Shown piece by piece: positions 1-11,345 of a stretch of DNA of 64,000 nucleotides. Below the pieces are notes generated by a model. It had not been told where the DNA came from and did no database searches. It saw only the letters and a list, made by a program, of their open reading frames with translations. This stretch comes from Piliocolobus tephrosceles (taxonomy: Eukaryota > Chordata > Mammalia > Primates > Cercopithecidae): the NCBI RefSeq assembly GCF_002776525.5, contig NC_045439.1, positions 154,219,330 to 154,283,329 on the forward strand, given 5' to 3'. The translations under genes and the position numbers were made by a program. Every line of letters begins with the position of its first letter. Within the stretch, counting starts at the first letter, position 1.

Positions 1-130
1 CACATACAGAGAGAGCAGGCACAGATGTGGCAAAATGTTAAGTGCAGAATGTGGGTGAAGGACATTAGGAGTCTTCTTATTACGCTTGCAAGTTTTCTGT
101 ACATTTTAAATGATTTCAAAAAAGTTTTGT
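1..130 (+). repeat. Old L1 (L1M class) 3' end fragment
   Basis: The sequence (TGTGGCAAAATGTTAA, GGGTGAAGGACAT, then CTTGCAAGTTTTCTGTACA and TGATTTCAAAA) follows the 3' tail of mammalian-wide L1 families. It is diverged and cut by the window edge. Confidence 0.5.
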
Positions 131-1280
131 TTTGTTTTTAATTGCTTCTAGCTTCTTCTTTGACCATAAAACTTATTTCGCTTCTTCCTCACACTCTCGA
201 TCTGGGTTCCTTATTGGGCAAGAGTTTACATTATCTTGAACTTTACCAGTAAAACGATATGAGGAAGATGGAAATTCATATCACTTACAATGGGAATGCA
301 GTGATTGGAGCACCAACTCTTTAAATAGTTGGAGAGGAAATGCTGCTGCCCCTTTTGGTGCAGTCTCCACTTGGTAAAGGACCGTGGTTTGAGGTCTGCC
401 CCACCTCCCGTGTCCCAGAGGGAAGGGAAAGCATTTTACTCACAGATCTCTTCTTATCATTATTTAATCTTCGTTTGGTCATTGGTAACTTAGAGGAAAG
501 GAGGAATCACGAAAGGTAGCAAGAAGGACGTGTATCCATACTGTGTATCAATCCCAACTTTCTTGAAAGGCCAGGCCATGCAAAGGTGTGTGGGACCCCC
601 AATATAGATGGATCTAATGAGTTACTCTGAAACAATTTTCTTAGTTAAATGCTCTGTACATAGTGGTTAAATTTCTTTAATATCTAGAATAGTGCTAGTA
701 CAATACAGAAAAGCAGCCCAGTCCCCATATCCTTTGCTGTAATTCCAGTATTTACAGTAGACAACTGGAGATTCTAATCCAGAGGTTGGGGTACAGATTT
801 CGCAATTACAAAGAGCTGGCGTCAGTATTGTCTTCAGAGGACATTCACCAAAGGAGCAAAGCAAAGGCTGAGAATATTGACAAAACGCTTTGTTTAACCA
901 ACAGTTGAATGGAAAACAGATTCCCTGACAAGCCATCAAATTCAGAGTTGCGGGGAAACAAGTTACAATGATAGCAAAGTAACAGCATCCAGTAGGTAAC
1001 TAGCCAAAGTCATACATAGTTTACTGTAGACAAAGACTGAAGACTGGGGGCATAGAAGGCCTAAGATCTCAAGTCAGGCCATGCACCTCCCACCCACCCA
1101 CCAGGTCCCTGTAGTTTACAATTGGGTCTGTTCATTCTGAGGACCCCACTAAAGCCCCTATTTTATAGAAGTCTAGATGTCCCTAGTAGTTTGGGATATT
1201 TTTTGTCTATGTCAAGAGGCATTGGTAGTCTGCAAAACTGGCTGCTTTCCAAAGCCAATGATAAAGAAAGAAGCATCGAC
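131..1280. other. Non-coding sequence, nothing recognised
   Basis: No coding signal, RNA gene or clear repeat was seen. The 90-codon minus-strand frame at 667-939 has no recognisable domain. Confidence 0.5.
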
Positions 1281-1594
1281 CTCTCTCTCTCTCTCTCTTT
1301 TTTTTTTTTAAAGGCAGGGTCTTGCTCTGTCACCCAAGCTGGAGTGCAGTGGTGTGATCGCAGCTCACTGCAACCTCTAACTCCTGCAATCCTCCTCTTC
1401 AGCCTCTGAAGTAGCTGGGTCTACAAGCACATACTACCATGCTCTGCTAATGCCCAGGTATTTAAAGCATTTTTTCATAGAGACGGGGTCTCCCTATGTT
1501 GCCAGGCTGGTCTTGAGCCCCTAGGCTGAAGCAGTCCTCTTGCCTCGGCCTCCCAAAGGGCTGGGATTACAGGTGTGAGCCACCACACCCGGCA
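1281..1594 (-). mobile_element. TC run plus old AluJ-like element
   Basis: A short (CT)n run at 1281-1299 leads into the tail of a diverged minus-strand Alu at 1300-1594. The element ends in CCACACCCGG. Its many substitutions suggest AluJ age. Confidence 0.85.
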
Positions 1595-2646
1595 ATACAC
1601 TTCTTAATCAATTTCACAAAAGATGAACAAAAAGGGCCAAGTCCTAAGCAAGTGCAGAGCGTGTGAAGAGGACCCTCAGTGGCATCCCTTCCCGATTTGT
1701 GTTCTTTTGTTTAAATTAGCTTGTTTCACTCTCAACTGCGAATGGTGAATGCCCAACATGGGCTTAAGAGCCTATTCTCATGAAGGGATTTTCATCTTTG
1801 TCAGGAATCAAAGCCTTAAACGAAGACTCAACTGTTTATCTGGAGCTGGTAGAGCAGGTTTGCGCATGAAGTCACACCCAGTTGGCATCGGAGAGGCCCG
1901 AGAGCCTGTGTGCTGGAGAACTGAGCCAATTCCTACTCCCACCCGATTTCTGGCAGGTGTCAACCTGCCCTTTACAAAGTCTCAGCAGATGCACTGCTTA
2001 CAAGATGTTTCATGTCAACGTAAAGTCTTTATAGGGGACCAGTCCCATCCTGCCTGAGATTCTACTACCCTGAAGCCTCCCTGGGACATCCTGTGAGAGA
2101 CTGATTATCCTCTTCAGTGGTAGGCTGAAGCTCTCCCATACTCAGGTACATTTCTCATTCCCAGGACAACTAAACCAGCTCTTTTTCCATCCTCGTAGCA
2201 AATGACACTGAAAAGGACCTGGCCTACACTAAGACGCATGAAGTCTGGCGATTTTTAAATCCAGCTGCAGATGTAACCAACAAGTTAAATACTGTCTGAC
2301 AGGAGTGCTTCATCTTTAAAATCCTTGCTGTGCACCACACTACTGCTTCTTTGTGGACTTTTGTCCACAAAGGTCCTTTGGTTCAGTTTGTTGATACACG
2401 CTCAGAGATTTCAATTAAATGTGGTTTTTAATAATCCTCATGCTGTCATGCATGTTAACTATTTTATTTTTATGCATTACTGTGACCTATACTTTGTTTT
2501 TAAAATGAAGCTTTCAGATCATTTTCAGCTTCATCGCAGCCTCAAGTGTGCTTTTCCGGCCTTCTCATTTTTGACTGAATTTGGAGAGGAATGAAGAAGT
2601 CATTTTTAGGCCCTGATTTGAAGGACCTACAAAAAAAGAAAGTCTT
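1595..2646. other. Non-coding sequence, nothing recognised
   Basis: Low-GC unique sequence. The open frames at 1749-2057 and 2325-2594 show no family resemblance and no codon pattern that I would trust. Confidence 0.45.
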
Positions 2647-2944
2647 GGCCGGGCGCGGTGGCTCAAGCCTGTAATCCCAGCACTTTGGGAGGCCGAGACG
2701 GGCGGATCACGAGGTCAGGAGATCGAGACCATCCTGACTAACATGGTAAAACCCCGTCTCTACTAAAAAATACAAAAAACTAGCCGGGTGAGGTGGTGGG
2801 CGCCTGTAGTCCTAGCTACTGGGGAGGCTGAGGCAGGAGAATGGCGTAAACCCGGGGGGCAGAGCTTGAAGTGAGCTGAGATCCGGCCACTGCACTCCAG
2901 CCCGGGCGACAGAGCGAGACTCTGTCTCAAAAAAAAAAAAAAAA
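2647..2944 (+). mobile_element. Young Alu, AluYRa-like (Old World monkey lineage)
   Basis: Full-length, with a pure A tail and the flanking duplication AAGAAAGTCTT on both sides. Carries CTCAAGCCTG, GAGACGGGCGG and GATCCGGCCACTGCACTCC. Confidence 0.9.
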
Positions 2945-2953
2945 GAAAGTCTT

Positions 2954-4081
2954 TCCACCCCTACCCCGCCCTGCAACTCCCTGCTTGGAGGCAGCACAGC
3001 TGACCTGCTTGTGTCTTGGTGTGAACTGGGGATCTGAACAAGGGAAACTGGAGGCTGCAAAAGGCCTCTGGAAGAAGTTCAAAAGCAAATTTGTTTTCCA
3101 CATTTTGCTCAGATTTGCCCTGTGAAGAGATTAGAAAGCAAGATCTCTGAAAACAATATAAGAACCTTAATTCAATAGCCTGGAGAAAATCTTCAGCCAG
3201 TGAAGGACTCTTACACAATTAGTCTTCCTAAGAACAGAGCATAAATCAATGGTTTCAAATGGGCACAAAATAGAATGCACAATATTTTTTTTTAGATAAA
3301 AGAAAAAATTTCCGCTGGCAAAAACTAGAATAACTGACAGTGGAGACTTTATTAGCAGAATAGAGGCCCCTTTAAAGGACTGGGTATGACCAGGTTTCAG
3401 TCCTTCCAGATGCTGGATTCTGAGAGGAAGGATGGTTCCCTGGAGATCAGCATGGGTTCAGTGAGTACGAGGAACTGGCATTGGATATGAAAGGGAAGAG
3501 CAAGACCTTCACTCAGATGTAGGGACAGGAAAACAAACCACAGTACAGATCACATAGTAGCTGCATTATAGAATGTGATCAGTTTATGACGATACATATT
3601 CTTAGAAGCCAGTCTTGTTAACAAGTGACACTGATGTACATTCTCCTGGTTCTCACTGGCACAAGACAGCTTCATAGACACACACATTGCACAAAATTCT
3701 ATGACAGGTTTCCACAGGAAAAGGTTTCCGCCTGGTCTCTGCTATTTCCTACAGAGGGGACAAAAGTTCCCTGAGTCACTGTTCACTGTTACCCGCTGTG
3801 CTTCCTCCTGTGAGGGGCCATGAGCCTATCTCTTTACTTCATTGGCAAACTCCAGTGGCATCAAATGGCCTTGGTCATAGGCAAGAGTCATTTAATACGA
3901 AAGCAATTGCTGCGGCTGTGACCCCTTCCATTTGGCAACAGACCTTGAGCCTTTGTAAACATCTTCAAGGACTCAAAATGAGATGTCTTCTTTTTGAAAA
4001 TATACAAAACAGAATCAGCTTGCTCTTCCTCAGAGGATGTTGACTGTGGTCACTGTTCTTTTGAGAGGAGTCATTAACTTT
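2954..4081 (-). other. CHRM5: Probable CHRM5 3' UTR and proximal downstream sequence
   Basis: About 1.1 kb between the M5 stop codon and the nearest Alu holds no interspersed repeat that I recognise. It is therefore the likely 3' untranslated region, at least as far as the AATAAA at 3353-3348. No other open reading frame here looks like a gene. Confidence 0.45.
3348..3353 (-). terminator. CHRM5: Candidate polyadenylation signal for CHRM5
   Basis: The minus strand reads AATAAA here, about 730 bases downstream of the M5 stop codon, in sequence with no recognisable repeat. Further AATAAA matches exist beyond it, for example near 2463-2468, so the site in use cannot be decided from sequence. Transcript ends would settle it. 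Confidence 0.3.
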
Positions 4082-5680
4082 TCAGGGTAACTTGCTGTTC
4101 CCCTGCCAGTACAACTTCTCTTCCACTTTTTTCTTTTTCCATCGGCAGAGAAGCAGCATCTTAAAGGTCTTCCTGAAGGTTCTGTTGCAGAGGGCATAGC
4201 AGATGGGGTTGACAGTGCTATTGACATAGCACAACCAGTAGCCCAAGTGCCACAGGGTGACTGGGACACACTTGTCACAGAAGGTAGAAACCAGGACCAT
4301 GATGTTATACGGGGTCCATGTGATGATGAAGGCCAGGAGAATGGCACTGAGTGTCTGGGCTGCTTTCCTCTCTTTGACTAGGACCATTCTCTTTCGTTTG
4401 GTCATTTGATGGCTGGGGTTGGGATTGAGGCCTTTCGTTGAAGGCTCCTTGGCCACTGGGAAGGAGCAGGGCATGATTTTCACCTTGTGACAGCCGTTGT
4501 TGTTCTCCTGGGTCCCGTCAGCTTTTACCACCAGTCGGAACTTATAGGCCACACATTTCTGACTCTTGGGTCTATGAGCAGCTGCTGGAGACAGAAAGTA
4601 GTTTGGGGTGTCAGAGTCATGTTTTTCAGTCTGAGCTTTCACAAAAGTTTCCTCAGTGTCTTCAGCACTGAATTCTTCCCCTGGGCTTTCCTTACCCTGA
4701 CTCTTGTAGACCACTTGGAGGACAGGGTCAGCGGCGGGCTTGTCCTCATCCTCTGAGGAAGGGTAACTGCTACAGGTGGTGAGCTGCTCAGCTTTGGCCT
4801 GGTTGGTGCTTGGGTCAGTGGCTTGGGATGGCTTCCCACTAGTGGAGGCGCTCCTGCGGGAGGATGACCAGGAGGTCTGGTTCCTTTCCCTCTGGGCCAG
4901 GGTGGGTCGAGGACAGCGCAAGCAGGATCTGAACAGAGCCCTGTGAGCTGGCTTTCTCTTCTCAGCTTCAGTCACAGAGTCAGAACCCTGGAGGTCAGCC
5001 AGGTCCTTGGTTCTCTTCTCTGTTTCCCGGTAGATTCGACAGTAGAGGATGGTCATGACAGAAACAGGGATGTAGAAAGCAGCAATGGCAGTGCCAAAAG
5101 TGATGGTGGGTTCTGAGAGAAACTGGATCTGGCACTCATCCAGCGGAACTGTCCGCTTCCCAACCAAGTACTGCCAGCAGAGGATTGCTGGGGCCCAGAG
5201 GATGAAGGAGATCAGCCAGGCCAAGCCAATCATGACGCCAGCCCTTTTTGGAGTACGCTTGGCCCGATATGTCAAGGGTCTTGTGATGGAAAAGTAACGG
5301 TCAAAACTGATCACCAGAAGGTTCATGACAGAAGCGTTGCTGGCCACGTAGTCCAGTGCAAGCCAAAGGTCACAAGCCAGACTCCCGAGAGCCCAGCGTC
5401 CCATGAGGATGTATGTGGTATAGAGGTTCATGGAGAAGATCCCAATGATGAGATCTGCACAGGCTAAGCTGAGCAGGTAATAGTTGTTAACTGTCTTGAG
5501 CTGGCTGTTGACTTTGAAGGAGATCATGACCAAGACATTGCCCACAATAGTGATCAGGCTTACCACAGCAGTCACCACCGCAATGCTGATGACTTCCCAC
5601 AACCTGTGGCGTTCCAAAGGCTGGTGATTTACTGGGGTGCCATTGATGGTGGTTGCATTGTGGTAAGAGTCCCCTTCCAT
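4082..5680 (-). CDS. CHRM5: Muscarinic acetylcholine receptor M5, complete coding exon
   Basis: Encodes a 532-residue class A G-protein-coupled receptor that binds acetylcholine at the plasma membrane and couples to Gq/11 and phospholipase C. The length equals that of human M5 and the sequence matches recalled M5 almost throughout. Visible features: N-glycosylation sites NAT (8-10) and NGT (13-15); TM1 about 30-53; orthosteric Asp110 and Tyr111 in TM3; a Cys103-Cys183 disulfide pair; DRY at 127-129; a long third intracellular loop about 215-443, rich in Ser, Thr, Glu and Lys; TM6 with Trp455, Tyr458 and Asn459; and NPICY at 491-495 in TM7. A basic tail (KKKK at 515-518) follows. The frame is open from ATG to stop with no lesion, as expected for a receptor whose coding part is one exon. 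The start is supported by family length and by a candidate splice acceptor next to it. All key ligand and coupling residues are present, so a working receptor is expected. Confidence 0.98.
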   Translation of the reverse strand: MEGDSYHNATTINGTPVNHQPLERHRLWEVISIAVVTAVVSLITIVGNVLVMISFKVNSQLKTVNNYYLLSLACADLIIGIFSMNLYTTYILMGRWALGSLACDLWLALDYVASNASVMNLLVISFDRYFSITRPLTYRAKRTPKRAGVMIGLAWLISFILWAPAILCWQYLVGKRTVPLDECQIQFLSEPTITFGTAIAAFYIPVSVMTILYCRIYRETEKRTKDLADLQGSDSVTEAEKRKPAHRALFRSCLRCPRPTLAQRERNQTSWSSSRRSASTSGKPSQATDPSTNQAKAEQLTTCSSYPSSEDEDKPAADPVLQVVYKSQGKESPGEEFSAEDTEETFVKAQTEKHDSDTPNYFLSPAAAHRPKSQKCVAYKFRLVVKADGTQENNNGCHKVKIMPCSFPVAKEPSTKGLNPNPSHQMTKRKRMVLVKERKAAQTLSAILLAFIITWTPYNIMVLVSTFCDKCVPVTLWHLGYWLCYVNSTVNPICYALCNRTFRKTFKMLLLCRWKKKKVEEKLYWQGNSKLP

Positions 5681-5710
5681 CCTGGTGCAAAATTTTTATA
5701 TTAGAATAGT
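5681..5710 (-). promoter_or_regulatory. CHRM5: Candidate splice acceptor of the CHRM5 coding exon
   Basis: On the minus strand the bases before the start codon read TTTTGCACCAG then G then ATG, so an acceptor AG lies at 5683-5682, one base before the ATG. A branch-like TTCTAAT lies about 20 bases further upstream. The pyrimidine tract is poor. Muscarinic receptor genes typically join non-coding 5' exons to one coding exon close to the ATG, which fits. The upstream exons were not located. Confidence 0.55.
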
Positions 5711-7036
5711 CTTAGGTTCTAGGCTGTTCTGTATTTCAGCTCTTGTTGGCCAGCACCTGGAAGAGAGGGAAACACATTAGCTCCGCACAGCAGCATGACT
5801 TTCTTGTCCATTCATTGTTTATAGTTTCTAACAATATTAAACATGGCTGCACATATATTCAGGGCAAGATGCTGAAGTCTCTAAAGTTTGATCACCTATT
5901 TTTAATGGCATCCTTTTGCTTTTGCTGGCGATGGCCTAGTGCCCTTCTTCTGCGTGAGGCTGCTGCCCTCTTGTGGCAATTTTACAAAGGGCTGGGAAGA
6001 CGAGGAGGGTGAAGGGAAAGGAAAAAAAAAAGAATTGTTGAGAAGCAGTAAAGAGGGGAAAGCAGGGATGTTAAATCACCTTAGATTGCAGTGGCTATAA
6101 GGGCAGAAACCCTATTTTTTTTTTTTAAGATACTGGTGATAAATACCTAAATTGTCATGCACTGGGGAAAAAGTGGTATCTATTCTATAGTCCCAGTCTC
6201 CATTATTAAACATTACTGAGGTGCTGTTGTGAGCCAAGGCCATATTATACCACTTCTTTTTGCCCTAATGCACAAACTCCAAGTGCATACCTGGTTTTCA
6301 TCTAGGGATTTGACATTTGCCACAGCTGCTGAAGATAAGGACCTTCTCTCTGTTCCTGGACTATCTGCAATATCATAGAATTGTTTTAGGTTATCTTTTT
6401 TCTGATTGTAGAGTAATACATTCCTCATAAAAGTTTGAACAATGTCAAAATGTAAATCTTAGAAAGCAAAAGTCTCTTCTAATTCCATCTTGCAGAGGTA
6501 ATCAATGCTAACAATTTAGTGTATATTTTGGCATTTTCCCATATGCATATTACTAATAAATAAATATTTAAATACAATTTCCCCTATGCATATACTAATA
6601 CTTTCACCATTTACAATTTGAATTTTGTTTTTAACTTAACAAATGAATTATCACGGACAGCTTTTGTATCAGTACATCGAGACCTATCACTTTCATTGTA
6701 ATGACTGTACATTATTTCACTTAATGGATGTACTATATTTAATTAACCCTCTGTTGACAAATTTTAACTTTTAAAACTAAAAGGAAATTTTCCTTTTGTA
6801 GATTAAAAAAATCTATGTCATGATAAAGATTTCAGTGGGTACCAAAGGATAAATGGCAGGAATTAGGTCTCCCTCCCACCTCTGACCTCCAAGCTTGCAA
6901 GCCCCCCTTTTCAGAGGTAACCACTGCTACCATTTATTTTTCCTTCTAGAGATACATGTGCATACAATGTATATTTGATGATATATAACAAATACCACCT
7001 TGACATGACAATGGGCGGTAAAAGGAAAAAAAAAAT
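5711..7036. other. CHRM5 upstream non-coding sequence
   Basis: Presumed last intron of CHRM5 on the minus strand. AT-rich, with no repeat that I can name. A poly-T run lies at about 6115-6126. Confidence 0.45.
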
Positions 7037-7489
7037 CTTTTTTTTTTTTTTTTTCAGAGAGGGGACGGAGTCTCGCTCTGTTGCCCAGGCTGGAGTACAG
7101 TGGCGCTATCTTGGCTCACTGCAAGCTCTGCCTCCTGAGTTCACGCCATTCTCTTGCCTCAGCCTCCAGAGTAGCTGGGACTACAGGCGCCCGCCACCTC
7201 GCCCGGCTAACAGAGTCTTGCTCTTGTTGCCCAGGCTGAAGTGTAGTGGTGCCATCTCGGCTCACTGCAACCTCCACCCCTCAGGTTCAAGCAATTCTCC
7301 TGCCTCAGCCTCCTGAGTAGCTGGGATTACAGGTGCCCGCCACCATGCCCGGCTAATTTTTGTACTTTGTAGTAGAGATGAGGTTTCACCATGTTGGCCA
7401 GGCTGGTCTCAAACTCCCAACCTCAGGTGATCCGCCCGCCTCAGCCTCCCAAAGTCCTGAGATTATAGGCGTGAGCCACCGTGCCCAGT
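7037..7489 (-). mobile_element. Two joined Alus: truncated AluY and AluS-like
   Basis: A left piece (7037-7208) runs from poly-T to CGCCCGGCTAA and stops. A second copy begins directly at 7209 with AGAGTCTTGCTC and runs to GTGCCCAGTG. AAAATCTTTTT occurs on both outer sides, suggesting one insertion event into or beside the other copy. Confidence 0.8.
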
Positions 7490-8060
7490 GAAAATCTTTT
7501 TGTTGACCCTTAAAATACCCCATGTGGGAAATTTTGTTTAATGGGGTATTTCTGCTCTACCAAAAGTCTTGACACTTTTTTGATCACAGTAACTGACATA
7601 AAGATGACAAATTTGGAAGGGCTACAGTTTTCTTGGTTTTGCTTTATATTTCCAGCTGTAATTTTGGGTATTTTCATAACATCTCAAATTCAACATGGAA
7701 TCGAGTTGATGATATTGTCTTGCACCAGAAACCAGCTTCTCCCATCTTCCCAATCTTGCATGCTGCTTCACCTCCCAAACACATGCAGTCCCACTGACCC
7801 ACGAAGGCCCCTCTTTTTGGTCCCTCTCCATTCCTGATGCTCCATCTGCTACCTTCTACGTCTAACACCTTGGCGTTGTCAACATTCTTCAAGCTGTTAA
7901 AGCAAATTCTAAGGTTGCCAGGTCATTAGGTAGAGATTCCCTGGCATCTGAAAAGACCAAAGTTGCTCTACACTCTACAATTCTCTGGGCAAATGCCTTC
8001 ACATATGGTCTTCCAATGGTCAGATCTAAGCCACACAGTGCCAAAAAGGGCCTGTGGAAG
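7490..8060. other. Non-coding sequence, nothing recognised
   Basis: Unique sequence with overlapping short frames on both strands, none with a recognisable product. Confidence 0.4.
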
Positions 8061-8109
8061 TCCCTTTCTCCTTTACTCTTTCTTTTCTTCCTTCCTTTCC
8101 TGCCCCCCT

Positions 8110-8665
8110 TCTATTTGAATGTTTATTATGGGACAGACTCTAATGCTGGCTTTACCACAGAATAGGCCAGTGTCTCTGCTCTTAAGACACTAGTTGGGAA
8201 TGTAAATAAATAAGCAGATAGAAATAGCAGGGGTGCAGCAGGCCACAGGCACGCCTGTGAAGGACCTCCAACCTCGTTGAGTGGACATGGGAAGCACTTC
8301 CTGAGGAAGAGACCTAAGAGACGAGACTTGAAGAATGAATCACCAATAGCTAGACAAACGGTGGGTGGAGGCTGGGGATGGTAGTGCCAGAATGTTTCAG
8401 ACAGGGAAGGGAAGAGCTTGTTTGTAAGCCCAGAGGCAAAAGAGGAGGAATGGAAAGAAACAAGGTAGCTGGAGCCAAAGAAACCTGAGAAGTGAAAGGT
8501 GAAACTGGAGAGGCTGGCAGGAGAAGGAGGGGCAGGAGAGGACCTGAGACAAAAGTCGGTTTTCTGGGAGAGCTGTGTCAGCTATTTGCAGACTCCCCAT
8601 CTACTCTGAAGGTAGTCCCAACATCCAGGTGTTGAGGAGCATTAGTCTGGAGAGAAGTAGTAAAA
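8110..8665 (+). repeat. Ancient mammalian repeat, family not assigned
   Basis: The order of phrases (GCTCTTAAGACACTAGT, AGCACTTCCTGAGGAAGAG, GACTTGAAGAATGAAT, later TAAAATGATCTGACCACTTG) is that of a common, old dispersed repeat in mammals. I cannot name the family with confidence. Confidence 0.4.
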
Positions 8666-8882
8666 TGATCTGACCACTTGCTGAATTTCTCTCATCAGTT
8701 CTTCAAAATAGGAATACGTAGTGTTTTGAAAGGATTTAATTTTTCCATTTAATTTTATTATCAGGTGGTAAGCAATTTACGGAAGGTTCTGGGAATTTGG
8801 ATGGGCACGTACTCCTTTGGACACATGTATAACTTGGGTACTTCTTTTTCTTCTGTTTACTCATTAAAAAAAAATAAGGAGT

Positions 8883-9170
8883 CCGGGCATGGTGGCTCAC
8901 GCCTGTAATCCCAACACTTTGGGAGGTTGAGGCAGGTGGATCACCTGAGGTCAGGAATTCGAGACCAGCCTGGCCAACATGGTGAAGCCCCGTCTCTACT
9001 AAAAATGCAAAAGTTAGCTGGGCATGGTGGTGCATGCCTGTAATCTTAGCTACTTGGGAGGCTGAGGCAGGAGAATCACTTGAACTTGGGAGGTGGAGGT
9101 TGCAGTGAACCAAGATCTTGCCACTGCACTCCAGCCTGGGCGACAGAGTGAGACTCCCTTTCAAAAGAAA
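8883..9170 (+). mobile_element. AluS-like element
   Basis: Full-length, starting GTCCGGGCATGG and ending in a mixed A-rich tail with G and T interruptions. About the divergence expected of AluS. Confidence 0.85.
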
Positions 9171-9411
9171 AAAATTAAGAAAAAAAGGAAATTGGACTAT
9201 AGAAACTAACATACCTACGTTTCTACATTTCTATGACTTTGTATATTATATTGTATCAAAAAACAAAATTGAAACAAATGTAAAGATCTCAGTTGGCCTT
9301 ATTTGTGATTCCAGAATCAGGCAATTCTTCATTTTGTGAAATAAATGTTCGGATGAGCTGACCAGAAGAATTTGGCTTTATAGGCAGAGAAGGCCTGAAG
9401 AAAGCAGAAGC

Positions 9412-9708
9412 AGCCGGGCGCGGTGGCTCAAGCCTGTAATCCCAGCACTTTGGGAGGCCGAGACGGGTGGATCACGAGGTCAGGAGATCGAGACCATCCT
9501 GGCTAACACGGTGAAACCCCGTCTCTACTAAAAATACAAAAACTAGCCGGGCGAGGTGGCGGGCGCCTGTAGTCCCAGCTACTCCGGAGGCTGAAGCAGG
9601 AGAATGGCGTGAACCCGGGAGGCGGAGCTTGCAGTGAGCTGAGATCCGGCCACTGCACTCCAGTCCGGGCGACAGAGCCAGACTCCGCCTCAAAAAAAAA
9701 AAAAAAAA
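9412..9708 (+). mobile_element. Young Alu, AluYRa-like
   Basis: Flanked by the duplication AAAGCAGAAG (9401-9410 and 9710-9719). Has the GATCCGGCC marker and a 17-base A tail. Confidence 0.9.
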
Positions 9709-9801
9709 GAAAGCAGAAGGAAAGAACAAGGAGTGTATTAGTTACTTCCAGACAGAACAACAGAAAATAACTGGTTAGTTAATATCAGGTTACTTCAGGC
9801 T

Positions 9802-9803
<2 letters not shown>

Positions 9804-9841
<38 letters not shown>
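9804..9841 (+). repeat. (GT)n microsatellite
   Basis: About 18 uninterrupted GT units. Confidence 0.95.
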
Positions 9842-9843
<2 letters not shown>

Positions 9844-10062
9844 GAATTAAAGCAGAGAGAGCTTCCTTATCATGCTGATTGAAGATTTGCAGTGGCCTGT
9901 TTGGGAAATTGGCTCTCTCTCTCCTGATTTCTCAGGTCAAATAACAACTTAGTTTAGGTTTGCCTGGGCGGCTCCATTTTGATTTTTATTCTGGGTTGTT
10001 GGAGCCTAGTTCAAGAGCTTAGTGCGAAACAATGACCTCCTATCATTTTTTATTTATCAATA

Positions 10063-10440
10063 GTGTGATGGTTAATTTTATGTGTCCACTTGGCTAGGCT
10101 ATAGTACCCAGTTGTTTTGTCAAACTCCAGCCTAGATATTGCTGTGAAGGTGGAAAATACCTTCGCAGTGATGATTCATACTGAAATCAGTGGAATTTAA
10201 GTAAAGATTGCCCACCATAATGCAGGTAGGCCTCATTCGATCCTTTGAAGGCCTTAAGGGAAGACTGAGGTGCCGAATGAAAAGAGCAAGGAATTCTGTC
10301 ACCAAACTGCCTTAGAACTCAAGACAGCCACATCAATTCCTGTTGGATTTTCCAACTTGCCTACAGATTTCAGACTTGCTAGCCCCTACGATCATGTCAC
10401 CCAATCCTTTAAAATAAAAATAAATCTCTCTCTCTCTCTG
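10063..10440 (+). repeat. ERVL-type LTR relic (MLT2-like)
   Basis: Begins GATGGTTAATTTTATGTGTC, has TAGTACCCAGTTGTTTTGTC and GGCCTCATTCGATCC internally, and ends near AAATAAATCTCTCTCTC. This is the pattern of MLT2 LTRs. A solitary LTR with no internal viral genes. Confidence 0.65.
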
Positions 10441-10536
10441 ATAAATGGAATAAGCTCTTTGCTAAAAGGGAAAATAAAATCATTTACAGTGGTAACATCA
10501 CCTCACCATCATATAACAATTTGGCATTGGTCAGCT

Positions 10537-10890
10537 TCAGATTAAAAACCTAGTTCCATTACTTACTCTGTGACATTAATTAATTAATTAGAAACAAGGT
10601 CTTGCTCTGTCACTCAGGCTGGAGAACAGTGTCACCATCATAGCTCACTGAAGCTGGAACCCCTGGCCTCAAGCCATCCTGCCTCAGCCTCCCACGTAGC
10701 TGGGACTACAGGTGTGGGCCACAACATATGGCTCCAACTTACTGTATGACTTTGGACACATTTCCTAACCTGAGTCTCAGATTTTAAACTTTGAGGTGGA
10801 GATAAAAAGAGTCCTTACCTCATAGGATTGTTTTAAGTATTAAATGAGATAATCCATTTTGTATTTAACCAGTGACTGACACAGGGGAAT
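10537..10890 (+). repeat. MIR interrupted by an Alu monomer
   Basis: CCTAGTTCCATTACTTACT before the Alu and CATTTCCTAACCTGAGTCTC after it form one continuous MIR core. The Alu target site duplication copies MIR sequence. Confidence 0.7.
10578..10737 (-). mobile_element. Short Alu monomer nested in MIR
   Basis: Only about 160 bases, from a (TTAA)n-like tail to CACAACATATGGC. The flanks ACTTACTCTGTGAC (10561-10574) and ACTTACTGTATGAC (10738-10751) are an aged target duplication. Confidence 0.75.
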
Positions 10891-10941
10891 GTTCACTACA
10901 AAGTAGCAATCCAGCAACAAGAGCATCAAAATGACTATTCC

Positions 10942-11245
10942 GGCCGGGCAGGCATGGTGGCTCACACCTGTAATCCCATCACTTTGGGAGGCCAAGGTGG
11001 ATGGATCATGAGGTCAAGAGATCAAGACCATCCTGGCCAACATGGTGAAACCCCGTCTCTACTACAAAAAAAAAAAAAAAAAAAAGTTAGCTGGGCATGG
11101 TGGCATGTGCCTATAGTTCCAGCTGCTTGGGATGCTGAGGCAGGAGAATCGCTTGAACCTGGGAAGCAGAGGTTGCAGTGAGTCGTGATCATACCACTGC
11201 AATCCAGCCTGGCAACAGAGCAAGACTCCATCTGAAAAAAAAAAA
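10942..11245 (+). mobile_element. AluS-like element with an expanded middle A run
   Basis: Starts GGCCGGGCAGGCATGG, with a 5-base duplication near the start, and has an uninterrupted run of about 20 A between the arms. Confidence 0.85.
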
Positions 11246-11345
11246 CTCTTCTCCTGGTAGGAATGAGCCTGAGGCATGGTTAGTCAGGGACAGGGTAAAA
11301 TAATGAGGCAATATTTTCATGACCACAAACTGGCTCTTTTAGATG

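Noticed and set aside
4030..4839. Open frames on both strands inside CHRM5
   Set aside because: They are other-frame readings of the intact M5 exon.
8736..9212. A 158-codon minus-strand frame, and many similar Ser/Pro/Cys-rich frames with phrases like SPRLECSG
   Set aside because: These are translations of Alu elements. No intron or family evidence supports a gene.
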